A DNA stretch of 64,000 nucleotides, from NCBI GenBank assembly GCA_001695595.3, contig MBPM02000010.1, positions 1,364,001 through 1,428,000 on the forward strand, read 5' to 3'. Below are positions 32,521 through 42,619 of the stretch, in pieces. Source of the DNA: Plasmopara viticola (Eukaryota; Oomycota; Peronosporomycetes; Peronosporales; Peronosporaceae). The number at the start of each line of letters is the position of its first letter. The stretch's first letter is position 1. A program made the translations under genes and the position numbers. The notes beneath the pieces are model-generated. The model had not been told where the DNA came from and did no database searches. It saw only the letters and a list, made by a program, of their open reading frames with translations.

Positions 32521-35500
32521 TCAAGCGAAAAATGACTCATTATCCTCGAGCTCGTACATGTGATGCAAAAACGATGCGTAGTCCACACGTTCGAGGTCAT
32601 CGTCCATACCAAAATGTCGAAGCAACATGAAAAGTTCTTGTTTGTGGAGTGAAATGTTCAGTTGGTGTAATTTTGACAATAAGAGCGACATTGACACAAA
32701 CTGAACTGGGGCATCCTCGGTGCCTTCGTAGTGAGGCGAATGTTGAAGCTGACGCTGCAATTGAGCGAGAAATCGTTCCATCCCCATGCGCCCGCCTCCT
32801 CCCTTGCCTTTGACAAACATTTGCTTTATCAGATGTCGAACCTTCTCATACAATTTACAAGGAAGAGGAACTGCCCACTTGGCAAAATGCAACATGTCGA
32901 GGAAATGTTTGGATGGCGAACCAATGTGAAGAAAGAATTGACTGACGAGGCGTTTTGACGTTTTGATCTGGTGACGATCAAACAGCAGCTTTTTCAAACT
33001 TGAAGGTGTTAAGGAGGCTAGAGTAAGAACGTTCTGGTATTCTTGATTCTTTCGAGCTGCTCGAAAACTAAAATTACTCAAAGTCGAGCGTCTCAGTGGA
33101 GAAGTTGGAGGGGTATGACGCGATGTGTGAGCACATTGAGTCGAAGTGAGCGCCAAGTAACGAAAGGCGCGAGCTGGTCGAAATTTTCCTCCTCGATCAA
33201 CAAACTTACTGATGATATTTAAAATTGTCATCTCAAGAGATCGGAGGCTTGAAACTGTTCGATATTCTCTCATTGGAGAAGCTGCGTTTTCATAAGGTTC
33301 AAAAATCATTTGCGTGATATCGTTTTTATTGTGAGTACCGGAAGATAAATATTGGTGATTTCCGGCACGAAGCGATCGAGCAATATTTCGGAAACTTTGC
33401 AACGTCACAGCATTTTGTGAGTCATAATTGTCGGTCGAGGAGTAATCGCAAATATCTTTAGGATCTATTTTAGCAAAAAACCGCATTATAGACGCTACGG
33501 CGTCTGTGCTGTTCCACAGTGCGATACTGTTATCACCATGGAGCTCATACTCGTTTTCTCGTGCAAACGCCCTCGTCATGTAAGTTTTCAAATCTGCGGC
33601 ATCAAAGTATCCTTTGTTATCGACATCGATTGCTCGAAACAGCTTTTCGATCTCAGCTCCCAACTTTTCATGATGCAATAATTGCTGAAAATGATTTAAG
33701 ACGCGACTTTGCAAAACGTTTCGGGCTTGGCGCTGCTCATAGTCCAGTAAGAAAACGACCAAACGAGCATAGTCAATCGTGTGTTTGTGGAATTGCCCGG
33801 GGAACTTTCGCTCCAGTACACGCACTTCCCATCTGTGCAAATCTTGCTCTTGACCAGAAATCGAACGAAAAACTTTATCCCAATCCTCAGTTCGAATTGT
33901 GCCATCGCGCCCTCTATCGAACTTCTCGAATACTTTCTTCACTTCGACTAAAGAATGTGTGAGTCTCATCCTGCTTACCATCGTGTCCCAATCGAACAAG
34001 GCATCAAAAATTGCGTCGCAATGAATTACGTTCTGAAGGCAAAACGTTGTTGTATTCTGACGAATACGTGATGAATAACGAGCTACGTTCGATACAAAGT
34101 TGTGCAAAACCTTCTGACCTACATCAATGACGCCCATTTGGTGCAACATTTTGCCCAACTCTTTAACCACATCGTTTTGAGAAATCCAGCCTTGTGTTTT
34201 GCACCCGACTTTGTCGAGTTTTTGATGTAAATTGTACTTACAACAGCACTCTGCAATTATCTTTTTCACCCTTTCGATATCATCTGCGTCATCACAACAC
34301 GCAGCTTGAGCGATCAAATTTTTATCATTTCCACGATTACGCAACCAGCATTTTGTTTTTAAAAAAATTGTCAATGCTCCGACGTCTATTTGTCCATTCC
34401 AACTCGACGCAGCAGATGCAAACAAAAACAGCGTCTCGATTAGCGTCAACGAATCCTTTTCTACCGGAATCATAAATACATCATGAAAGTCCTGAAGTGA
34501 GAGCTTGTGTGACAATCCTCGTACGTTAATGATTTCGTCAAAAAAAGACTCAATTCGAATTTGCATATGCGAAAGCTTTTTAGAAATACTTTTTAAAAAA
34601 TCCTCGTCGTTTAGCTCAGGAAATCCAAAAACTAAGCTTAACAGCACATCATAACGTAATCTTGAGCCACACGCGTGGACTTTGGGGACAGCCAAAGCTG
34701 TGCTAAGAACCTCGATGTCTTTTGGTCCTAAATGCTGATCAAATATGCGTTTAAAATGTTCCAGCGAAATCGTAAATGACACACCAGGATCCAATTTCGT
34801 CATAATTTTTTCAAGTTGAGTTCGAACCTTCTTTTCCATACGTATGTTTCCACTGCACAATGCCATGTAGATTTCGCGCCAAAACCCCCATTCTAAAGCC
34901 CGGTTTAAATGCTCTGGATTAGTTGACACTGAGACAGACAACGGTCCTAACATGGCATTTAACAGCTCGGGATAAGCAAAAACACCTTCCGAAGACGAGT
35001 TGTCTGCGCGATGTTGTGTAAAAGGCTGAGCAAGTTGGATAATCTCGTGCTTCTTCAGTGGAAACGGCAGCTGTAAAGCGTGATGCTTGACCAACTCCTC
35101 TTGAAAAATTCGGACCAAGTCTGCTGCCGGGAGACACTGATTGCCTAACAAATCGTACTTAGAACAAAGCGCATCAAGTACTTGACGAGCTTTTTCGCGA
35201 CCCGGTAGAAATCCACTCTCCAAATACTTGTCAAGTCGATAAAGTGAGTTTTTCTTTCCAGAATCGCGAATTGTAGGCAGTGCGTAGATGAGAATGTCCA
35301 TCAGCACATTCACAAGCTCTTTGTAGTCAAGCTGAGCTTTCGAGTCAAACTTCATCCCCATACACATCTCGATGAGCCGTGCCTCGGTTACCTTGAGCTT
35401 GAAATGATCCGCCAAGAGCCGACAAAGCTGCTGTACATTTACAAATCCAGTCGAATCTGCGTCACCTGTACTCAGCAAATGCTCAAGCCTCTCCACACCA

Positions 35501-36623
35501 GTGCTATAGAAATAATGTTAGTGCACACTCCGATTTTTCACAGCACATTCGCTTTTATACGTACAATTGAAGTTTGCTTGCCACTTCAATGAGCTCTTGC
35601 TCATGATCATTGACAATGTGCAAGCCTCTAGGCGATATAGAACCGCATTTCGGTGATGGTTCTATTATTACTGTGCTTTTCTCTTTAGCTGGCAAAATTG
35701 CATCCTTGGCCGACTTGCAATTTGCTTGGTTATGTAATAAGTTGCCAGCAGAAGTCCTATCATCGCCGAGGCTAGTGCTGATAGCAGATTTTGCAAAATT
35801 TAATTCTCTACTTAGTCGAAGATTCGTATCCTGTAGACTCGAGACCACATTCTGAAGCTTTTTACTCTCCGATATGAGATTTGTCGCACATGATTGCGTA
35901 TTCGTATGAGTAGTAGAAGTAGAAGATCGAGTTTGCCAAATATCGAGCGATCTAAGAGCTTCACGAATATTCACCATAATCTCTCCATTTTGCTCAGTTG
36001 CATACTGGTACAAAAGGTCCTACGCGTTCATCCAACAATGACATTTGCAATGATCAGAACTTTTCGTCAAGCAGCAATGACACGGCAGTACCTCCATTTC
36101 TTCCGTAACAGGATCATTTTTCGACTCTGGATCGAGATCAAAGAGAACCTCACACACGTGATCTAAAGACACCAACAAGTTCCTCCTAGCGTCTCCGTAC
36201 GAGAACTTCTCGCACAAATCTAGCGGCGACAACTTCTTTACACGCATTATGCGTTGAAACCACTCGTTCGGAGATTCACTTTGACGTCCTCGATCTCGAG
36301 GTAAAGGTTTTCGAATGAAAAGTCCTCGCGATTCCTTGGCGGATTCACTGCCAGTGTGTGGAAACACTTGCGCGGATGATGGTCGCTTCGTAGCGAGTTC
36401 GTTTCGAGATGGCAATTTCATACTCACCGACAATAAAGAAGGAGAAGGCCGTCGACCATCCTCGTCGAGTCTTGTATACGCGCGGGATGTATACAACTAG
36501 ACCCACGAATGATGCGGTGAGAGCAAGAACGGCACATCATTTGCAACAAATTCGTACCTTTGCTTGCCGCTGAACGTCATTCTGAGCATTGTGCATCGAG
36601 ATGGAAGGCGAATACTTGTCCAT
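32521..36623 (-). CDS. Large EF-hand protein, four exons
   Basis: Model: exons 36623-36558, 36496-36024, 35951-35565, 35503-32521; 1302 residues. Introns: 61 bases (GTACGA to CTAG), 72 bases (GTAGGA to CTTAG), 61 bases (GTACGT to TATAG, with a CTAAC branch-like site). All junctions keep frame. Recognisable EF-hand loops lie at ~834-854 (FDRGRDGTIRTED) and ~931-951 (IDVDNKGYFDAAD, the best match, with D, D, N, G and D in order); a degenerate one lies near 320-333 (GDADSTGFVNVQQL). Many further helix pairs look like EF-hands without calcium ligands. The first 310 residues are Ser/Arg-rich and low in order, with a HCKCHC cysteine cluster just before the second intron. A calcium-responsive scaffold or cytoskeletal protein is a reasonable inference; the specific role is unknown. 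Confidence 0.8.
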
Positions 36624-36630
36624 GCAACAT

Positions 36631-36646
36631 AAAAATGGAAGTTGAA
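36631..36646 (-). promoter_or_regulatory. Initiator-like element of the EF-hand gene
   Basis: The minus strand reads TTCAACTTCCATTTTT, similar to GCTCATTYYNCAWTTT over its length but with C for T inside the core. It is 8-23 bases upstream of the ATG, so the leader would be very short. Confidence 0.4.
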
Positions 36647-36797
36647 GGTAATTACAAAATAACGAATTATCAGCACTATAAATAAATTTTGAGGATGCGG
36701 ACAACTTTTCGAAACAAAAAGTAAAGTTTCATTTTAGCTCATTGCAACATTTATGTTATTTTTGGTACTGCAGGCCACCTTCATTGTTCGGGACTTA

Positions 36798-37934
36798 TCA
36801 CGCCCAGGCATCAAGAATCTCCTGGCGTGCTTTCTTGAGCTCTTCGTCGTCGCGATCCTTGGCTTCAATCGAAATGCCCGGGAAGTTTACTTCAAAAAGC
36901 TCCTTAAGCTTCGGCAATTCGGCCTTTGGGGGTGCGTACGTGCCACTGTTGTTGTCGATCACGAGCTTGTACTTGCCGAAAAGACTCTTTTCAATGTGAA
37001 ACTCTCCCGCATACTTGACTGAAAATGCGGCACCCGAGTGCAACATGTGCTTTGACAGCATGTCCTTGAAGAAGGCTGCGCCCGTCTCAGAAAAGTACCA
37101 GCCCGTTGGAGTGATGGCGTACGTAAACAGCACACGCTTTTCGAGTCGCTCGCCGTGATTGATTAGCTTGAAAAAGTCGGACGGGTTGTCAAGCAGACCG
37201 TACTGAGTGGTACTCGCGTGTCGGTACACCACTTCGTGCTCCGTGGCAATGGCTTTGCGTAGTACAGGAGACTCTGGATGATCAGGCGAAAAGATTTTTT
37301 GAATGGTTGGGTAATTTTTATTCCACTCTTGATCATGCGGCAGCAACTGGGAAATGTTGTGCAATTGCACATGGTATGCTGAAGATTGCAATTTAGCGTC
37401 GTCCGTCATGGATTGCGTCAAGATGCCAGAGGTAACACTCAAGTGGGTCGAGTAGTGCACAGGTCCGTACTGCTGCAACTGACCGTTGCCGTGCGCCTTG
37501 GTAAAGTGCGATTTGACGTTAACAATAATGTTTCCAGCTGGCTTTTCGTTGCGGGTAATGGGCAACTCAAACGTCGTGACCGAGCCGTCGGTATTGACCG
37601 CAGTAAACTGCGTCTGTCCAAGGGCGTCGTCGCCATCAAAGTCCTCGTCCAGCAGGAAAAGTTTGCAGACGGTGTCGGGTTTGACATTTCTGAAAAAAAA
37701 CTTTTCGTTCCACACGGGCTCGCGGGTGTCAAAAATGGGTCGGGTCCAAGCCAACTTTTGACCGGCCACCTCAATCAACGCATAAGCGTCGCTGGAGGCG
37801 ACTTTGCCCTTGAGAGCGGCCTTCATGTCGAAGTAGTCGCCCGCTGCAATGTCCTTGGCCGACACGATCTCGAGCTCGACGTCTAGGACCGAGATTTCGG
37901 GATTTGATGCTGGGGAAGACGAAGAATTGCCCAT
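36798..37934 (-). CDS. Myristoylation-motif C2-domain protein
   Basis: 378 residues, no intron. It begins MGNSSSSP, which fits N-myristoylation (Gly2, Ser6), so membrane anchoring is likely. Residues ~14-135 form a C2 domain: SSDAYALIEV and LLDEDFDGDDALGQTQF supply Asp residues in the two calcium-binding loops, and EPVWNEKFFF is the usual strand-4 motif. A linker follows. From ~240 a second domain has YAITPTGWYFSETGAAFFKDML, GEFHIEKS and LVIDNNSGTYAP, shared with the truncated gene at 3-401; its function is unknown. It probably binds membrane in a calcium- and lipid-dependent way. The upstream neighbour on the same strand is nothing for 20 kb; the downstream EF-hand gene starts 175 bases away. 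Confidence 0.9.
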   Translation of the reverse strand: MGNSSSSPASNPEISVLDVELEIVSAKDIAAGDYFDMKAALKGKVASSDAYALIEVAGQKLAWTRPIFDTREPVWNEKFFFRNVKPDTVCKLFLLDEDFDGDDALGQTQFTAVNTDGSVTTFELPITRNEKPAGNIIVNVKSHFTKAHGNGQLQQYGPVHYSTHLSVTSGILTQSMTDDAKLQSSAYHVQLHNISQLLPHDQEWNKNYPTIQKIFSPDHPESPVLRKAIATEHEVVYRHASTTQYGLLDNPSDFFKLINHGERLEKRVLFTYAITPTGWYFSETGAAFFKDMLSKHMLHSGAAFSVKYAGEFHIEKSLFGKYKLVIDNNSGTYAPPKAELPKLKELFEVNFPGISIEAKDRDDEELKKARQEILDAWA

Positions 37935-37959
37935 GGTAGGTCAGTGTGTGACAAAAGAC

Positions 37960-37976
37960 GCAAATTTGGAAGTGAG
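37960..37976 (-). promoter_or_regulatory. Oomycete initiator and flanking element of the C2 gene
   Basis: The minus strand reads CTCACTTCCAAATTTGC. CTCACTTC fits YTCANTYY fully and AATTTGC fits MWTTTNC fully. The predicted start site is ~39 bases before the ATG at 37934. It is the best promoter match in the window. Confidence 0.75.
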
Positions 37977-37979
37977 GTT

Positions 37980-39495
37980 GCAGCAATTGCCACGTACAAA
38001 CTCTGATTTACTTGCGACATGAAAATATCCAATCGACTCTGCAAGTGATTCTCTGAAAATTGGAAAAGGACTTTTGCAAAATTTATCCGAAAAGCTGACA
38101 ATCGAGTGGTTAACACAATTCATTGTCTCACAACTCACCACAGTGACTAGGACAAATGCGAGTCTTTAAGCTTGCCACTCCGCTCTGTTCGACTTAAGCA
38201 ACAAATAACAGTACAATTAGAAGTCCATAGTGTCGTTTTCACCTGACTACCCAGAAAATATTATGGGCAGATTAGTTATGGAGCACAAATTCATCTACAA
38301 GCACGACTTAAACACGGCCTATGTCCGGCTTAATCAACTAATTTCACTTGCGTCATGATAAAAAGGGCCTTAGCAAGTCCATCGTACGCCGATGTTGAGA
38401 TGGGGTAGTACTTTCTGAGACACGTGTCGACTTTTCGAAAGACATTCTAGCCGAGCACATGTTGCCCTCTAGTGCGCTGGTTGAGGTCAAGTACGAGAAA
38501 CAGCCTAGAGAAGTAACATTGTCGGTTGACGATAATAGATACTTCTACAGCTTAAGGCACTATTGAAGGCTAATTTATCAGGTAGGCGTTAGAATGTGGC
38601 AATGCAAGCTTCATGAAAAGGCCCACAAAGATCCCAACTCGTAGATGATCTTGTTCGCATAGAAATCACTAAAACGTCTACCATTATGACCATTCAATTT
38701 GTCTTTCGGCCCAGTCCTTGCTTGAAGTTGATACTTACGAGTGACATAATGTCATTTTGAGGCTAGTGCGCAACTCTGCGCTTAAAAAGCGCTTCTAAGG
38801 GTTTTCTTGCGGCTATTTTGCGTCTAGATATGTCCAAATAGTCAGGAAAAATGTATTTGTGGCCGTACAACATCTCAATTCCTCGAAAAATTTACTATAC
38901 ACCTCATTGTGGCTCGATTGTTCCATTTGTGTTAGGATTGATTGGTAGCCCGGGGTATGTTTCGTGTTTTGGCCTAAATCTACTAAAATTCAATTGTAAA
39001 AGTCCCTGCGCGCTTCCTCGATGCAAGATGCAATGCGACCCCGTAACAGCTAGCGACATGTTCGCCTTCCAACAGACTTAAGTGCTCTCGTCCAGCCTAG
39101 ATTTTCTAGACCCTTTCTATCTTGTGGGCAGCCAAAACTTAGATAAGTTTGGCTTTACCGCCATGTAACACATCTGACACTGGCAGCGCTTTCTTATCTT
39201 GCTCGCGTGCTCGTTTAGCTAAATACCACATCTTCTGCCCCACAGTTCGTACGACTACAAACCTCATCACGGTAGTTTCGTCACGGATTACATGGTCGCT
39301 TGATGTAATATTCACCGCTCGCAGCTTTAGCATACCTTAAAAGCGACAGCTTTTTTTTATGATATAATCTTTTGGTGTAGCGACACTTCAAAGTCGTACG
39401 TCAAAATGCATTTCGATCGAATTTTGACAATAAGGTCATATATAATGGCACGCCACTAAGCTTAACGATGCATCATACATACAGCTTATTGTAGT
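37980..39495. other. Gene-free stretch
   Basis: No gene, RNA or repeat recognised. Short ORFs near 38851-39340 are without motifs. Confidence 0.4.
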
Positions 39496-39499
39496 GGCT

Positions 39500-39600
39500 A
39501 CTGTGACGGGGTCACGCAGCACTTTACACAAAGAATGCGTGCAGAAAGATATGCGCTCTTTCAGGGAGCGATTTATGCAATAGTTTAAATTACAAAGACT
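39500..39600 (+). repeat. Dispersed degenerate repeat, copy E
   Basis: TGACGGGGTCACGCAGCACTT, then CACAAAGAATGCGTGCAGAA and ATATGCGCTCTTTCAGG. It aligns with copies C and D, and with copy A (GGGGTCATACAGCACG). It lies just upstream of the MULE transposase relic on the same strand, so the repeat may be the 5' part of that transposon. Confidence 0.55.
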
Positions 39601-39789
39601 GAGTTTAAAAAAAAATGTGTTTGTTTGGTTTTAACATTCGATAGTTTTGCTGAAGAAATCTTATGTGCTTTAATTGATGTCGGGGATATGGAAAATTATA
39701 CCTTTTTCAGAATTTAATGGACTCCTCACAAAAATAATGAAAAAGCAAAGAAAATATACCTAGCAATAGATATTGCGGGCAGCAATTCA

Positions 39790-40920
39790 TTATATGCAAG
39801 AATTTCATGCGTTTGCTCCATATGGATTACGCGGCATGGCACTGGATGGCACTTTCCTCAAGATCGAAGTTGGAGGTGTGCTATTGGTGGCGTGTTCATC
39901 AAAATGGGAACAATGAGATTCAGATTGTTGCAGTCGCATATGTCAGCAGTGAGACTGAAGCAAATAGTGCTTGTTTATCAAGTTCCTGCTCCAGCACTAC
40001 TAGCCTTCGTAGTATCAGATCGTGACAAGGGACTAGTACTAGCAATGAAAAAAAATGGCAAAGAAATACTAGATTTCTTTTGCTTACGCCATATTATGGA
40101 AAATTCCAATTTAAAGCTTTGAAACAAGGCGTTAAAGGAACATGCATAGGGCTTAGCACGTGTACTGACCAGGCGATCGTACGAAGCCAAAGAAGAAGAC
40201 CTGATGAAGCAATATCGCGAGGCAATTAAATGGTTGGCTGACGCTGGCTATGGGAAGTGGTCCATTGAACATAGTCCATGCTCAAGATATGGAATGCTTA
40301 CTTTTAATAAAGTCAAATCCAAGAACAACGCGCTTAAAAACATCCGTGAAATGCCGATCTTAGATTGTATGATGGCAATTGAACGCTGTATCGGTTTAAA
40401 GCTGCTCGAATTTGCTGGACAGACCAAGCAATGTGGTGTGGTTACGTCTTAAGCTGCCATTTGAATCACTTCAATATTAAACATGTGCGAGAAAACACTT
40501 CAAGTATGTTCAACCTCAACTACATTGTTTGTTGTGTCGGTTTGAATTGGTACAAACAAGCCAATAGAGTATGCTGTTGAGAAAACCAGTACTAGTGGTA
40601 CCTGCACATGCGGCTATGTGAAGGATGGGAATGCTCCATGTCGACACCTCATAGCAGCACTTAAGATTCCAAATAAGCTGTCACGTGCGGAATTGTTATT
40701 TGGGGAAATGTGGTCAACCAATACGTATCTACTCGCCTACGATAAAGCACTCGAAGTGAAGACATTTGTGACACAAGTTGAACTGGTAAAGAGTGAGCAT
40801 TTTCGACCAAATCCGTCAAAAAGAAAGGTCGACCCACAAAGAAGCGAATCGAATCACAGCATGCTACATTAGAAGTTGACGCGCCAAAAAGTGTTTATCG
40901 ATGCGGCGGCTGTGACACAA
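39790..40920 (+). pseudogene. Mutator-like (MULE) transposase relic with SWIM zinc finger
   Basis: Across shifting frames the MULE transposase order is readable. ALDGTFLKIEVGGVLLVA (first catalytic Asp) is at ~39830-39890, and VVSDRDKGLVLAM (second Asp) is at ~40012. FFCLRHIMENS (C..H motif) is at ~40075, and a helical stretch follows to ~40450. STCTCGY...PCRHLIAAL at ~40592-40665 is a SWIM zinc finger (CxCx(n)CxH). At least two frameshifts and several stops break it, so it is inactive. Terminal inverted repeats were not found by eye. Confidence 0.8.
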
Positions 40921-40924
40921 CAAG

Positions 40925-41935
40925 CGTCAATACACCAGTAATGCGCAGCATTTAAGCATATTTTCTTGAGGGAGTTAGGTATTTTTTGTTTTTACTTCTC
41001 AATATATTTTTACTTCGAAGGCAGTTTCATTCATTTTGGTGAAAAGGTATGATTCAAGGTAGATTTTTCCATTCAACTTGAGAAAAAATGCATATTTTTT
41101 CATTCTCCTGTTATATATAAGACTGCCTAATTGGAATAAAAGCAACCTCTCCCAATTAATCAATATTACATTTGATTGAAAAGAGTTCTTAACGAGAACT
41201 CCACCGAATATGAACTGGAGTTTGTTTAATTTATCTCCAAGATCCCTGTGGGCTGTAGAAGTGGGGATATCCCTCCGTTTCACTGATCACCCTAATGGAG
41301 GCGTCACATAGAAAGAATGCACTCCACGCGGTAATGGACCTTGACCTTTTTATCAATCAAAAGGGGAGAAGAGCAATATTTTTCGCACATATAGGGTACT
41401 GGAGTTTCTTCCTTTTAGCGTAATATGTGACGGATGCAAACTTAGAAGCTGACAATTTGTAACGCCGACATCCTTAACTGCATTTATCCAGACAACTACT
41501 GGAATCTTTGCTCCGACATCTTCATGTCTTTTTAGCCGAATTTAAGCCTTAATTTTCGAAGGCAGAGTCACATCGCTCCGCAAGAATTAACCTTGCTTCC
41601 CGCCCCTCCGTATAGACGTTGTGGCCCAGAGGCTAGACTGATTGGTCGTATTCCCGTGGCTATAATAACCTTTCCGCATTCACGTGGCCTGAGCCATATT
41701 ATATTTCAAGTAAGCTTGCATGAAGCACTACTCTTGTAGGGATATTAAGCGTCCTATTTCGGCTTCAAACCTGGATAATACAATGATACGCGGGCGCATT
41801 TAAGTCTTTGATAGCACTAATTGCATTGGTGGGTAGATATTTACAATATAATAAAAAAAACAATCTGAGATGTCATTTTTTCACTACCTGTCAAACCGAT
41901 TTTTCTCTTAATCTCTTGGCTTTCATCCATTTTAT
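40925..41935. other. Intergenic between transposon relics
   Basis: AT-rich sequence with no supported coding; the 41000-41283 minus-strand ORF lacks motifs. Confidence 0.4.
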
Positions 41936-41939
41936 CTTG

Positions 41940-42610
41940 TATCTGTCTTGAAACACTCACGTGAAGTCGTTGTCGTGTTCACACTTTGTGGTAGGGCCAA
42001 TATCAACAAGTTCCTCCGTCATCAAGCCAAAAGTCACGATTATTTGTATTAGCGAAACGCGAGTTGTGGCTATCCATTCATGTAGAGCGACGTGAATCAT
42101 GAGTCGTTTTGGTAAAGTGGAAGCATGCATCTCCAACGCGTTGAAATGCCCGCGCAAACACTGCGTAATCCCTCTAACGACACGATTCTCGCTCCATCTT
42201 ACCATCGGTCTTAGATTGATTCGCCTTTAAAATGTCCAGCTTGGTGCCAAATACGCTTCAAATACTTATCAATGTATGTGATGCGGGGATGTCGGTCCGT
42301 TACAACCGACTATGTGAGTCCATGTTGTCGAATAAGATGATGGAGGAACAGCGTTGCTGTTTTGACATCGTCGCATAGCCATTAAATGAGCCACTTCGCT
42401 CAATCGGTCATTACAGACCAAAGTGCTTCATTTGGAAGGCCGAACGCAAACTTCGTTTTACTAATTTTAAAGATGGCAATGGCACCTATAAGATTGCCAG
42501 CGTGGTTTTTGCTCATTTGCACACTTCGCATGTGCGCACGTGTGCGCATGGGTGCTTACAAAGCCCTAGTCCTCTCTCGACCAAAGTCACCCCTAAACGA
42601 TCAATTTTAA
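41940..42610 (-). mobile_element. Ty3/Gypsy integrase relic
   Basis: Reading the minus strand gives integrase landmarks in order. VRTCEVCK.AK (zinc-finger CxxC) is at ~42540-42515, D.LSEVAHL (family VDRLSKMAHF) at ~42410-42385, and DDVKTATLFLHHLIRQHGL at ~42370-42315. VVTDRHPRI (second Asp) is at ~42305-42280, and TDGKMERENRVV (family QTDGQTERVNRVL, third catalytic region) at ~42215-42180. An AFAYN-like region follows. Frameshifts and stops separate the pieces. No matching LTRs were spotted. Confidence 0.7.
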
Positions 42611-42619
42611 GCCTCATAA

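Noticed and set aside
36020..36496. Independent 158-residue gene ending at TAG 36022-36020
   Set aside because: Splice sites on both sides join it in frame to the EF-hand gene, and its first codon is not an ATG.
37386..37886. 166-residue plus-strand ORF opposite the C2 gene
   Set aside because: Antisense shadow; the C2 domain and promoter on the minus strand account for the coding signal.
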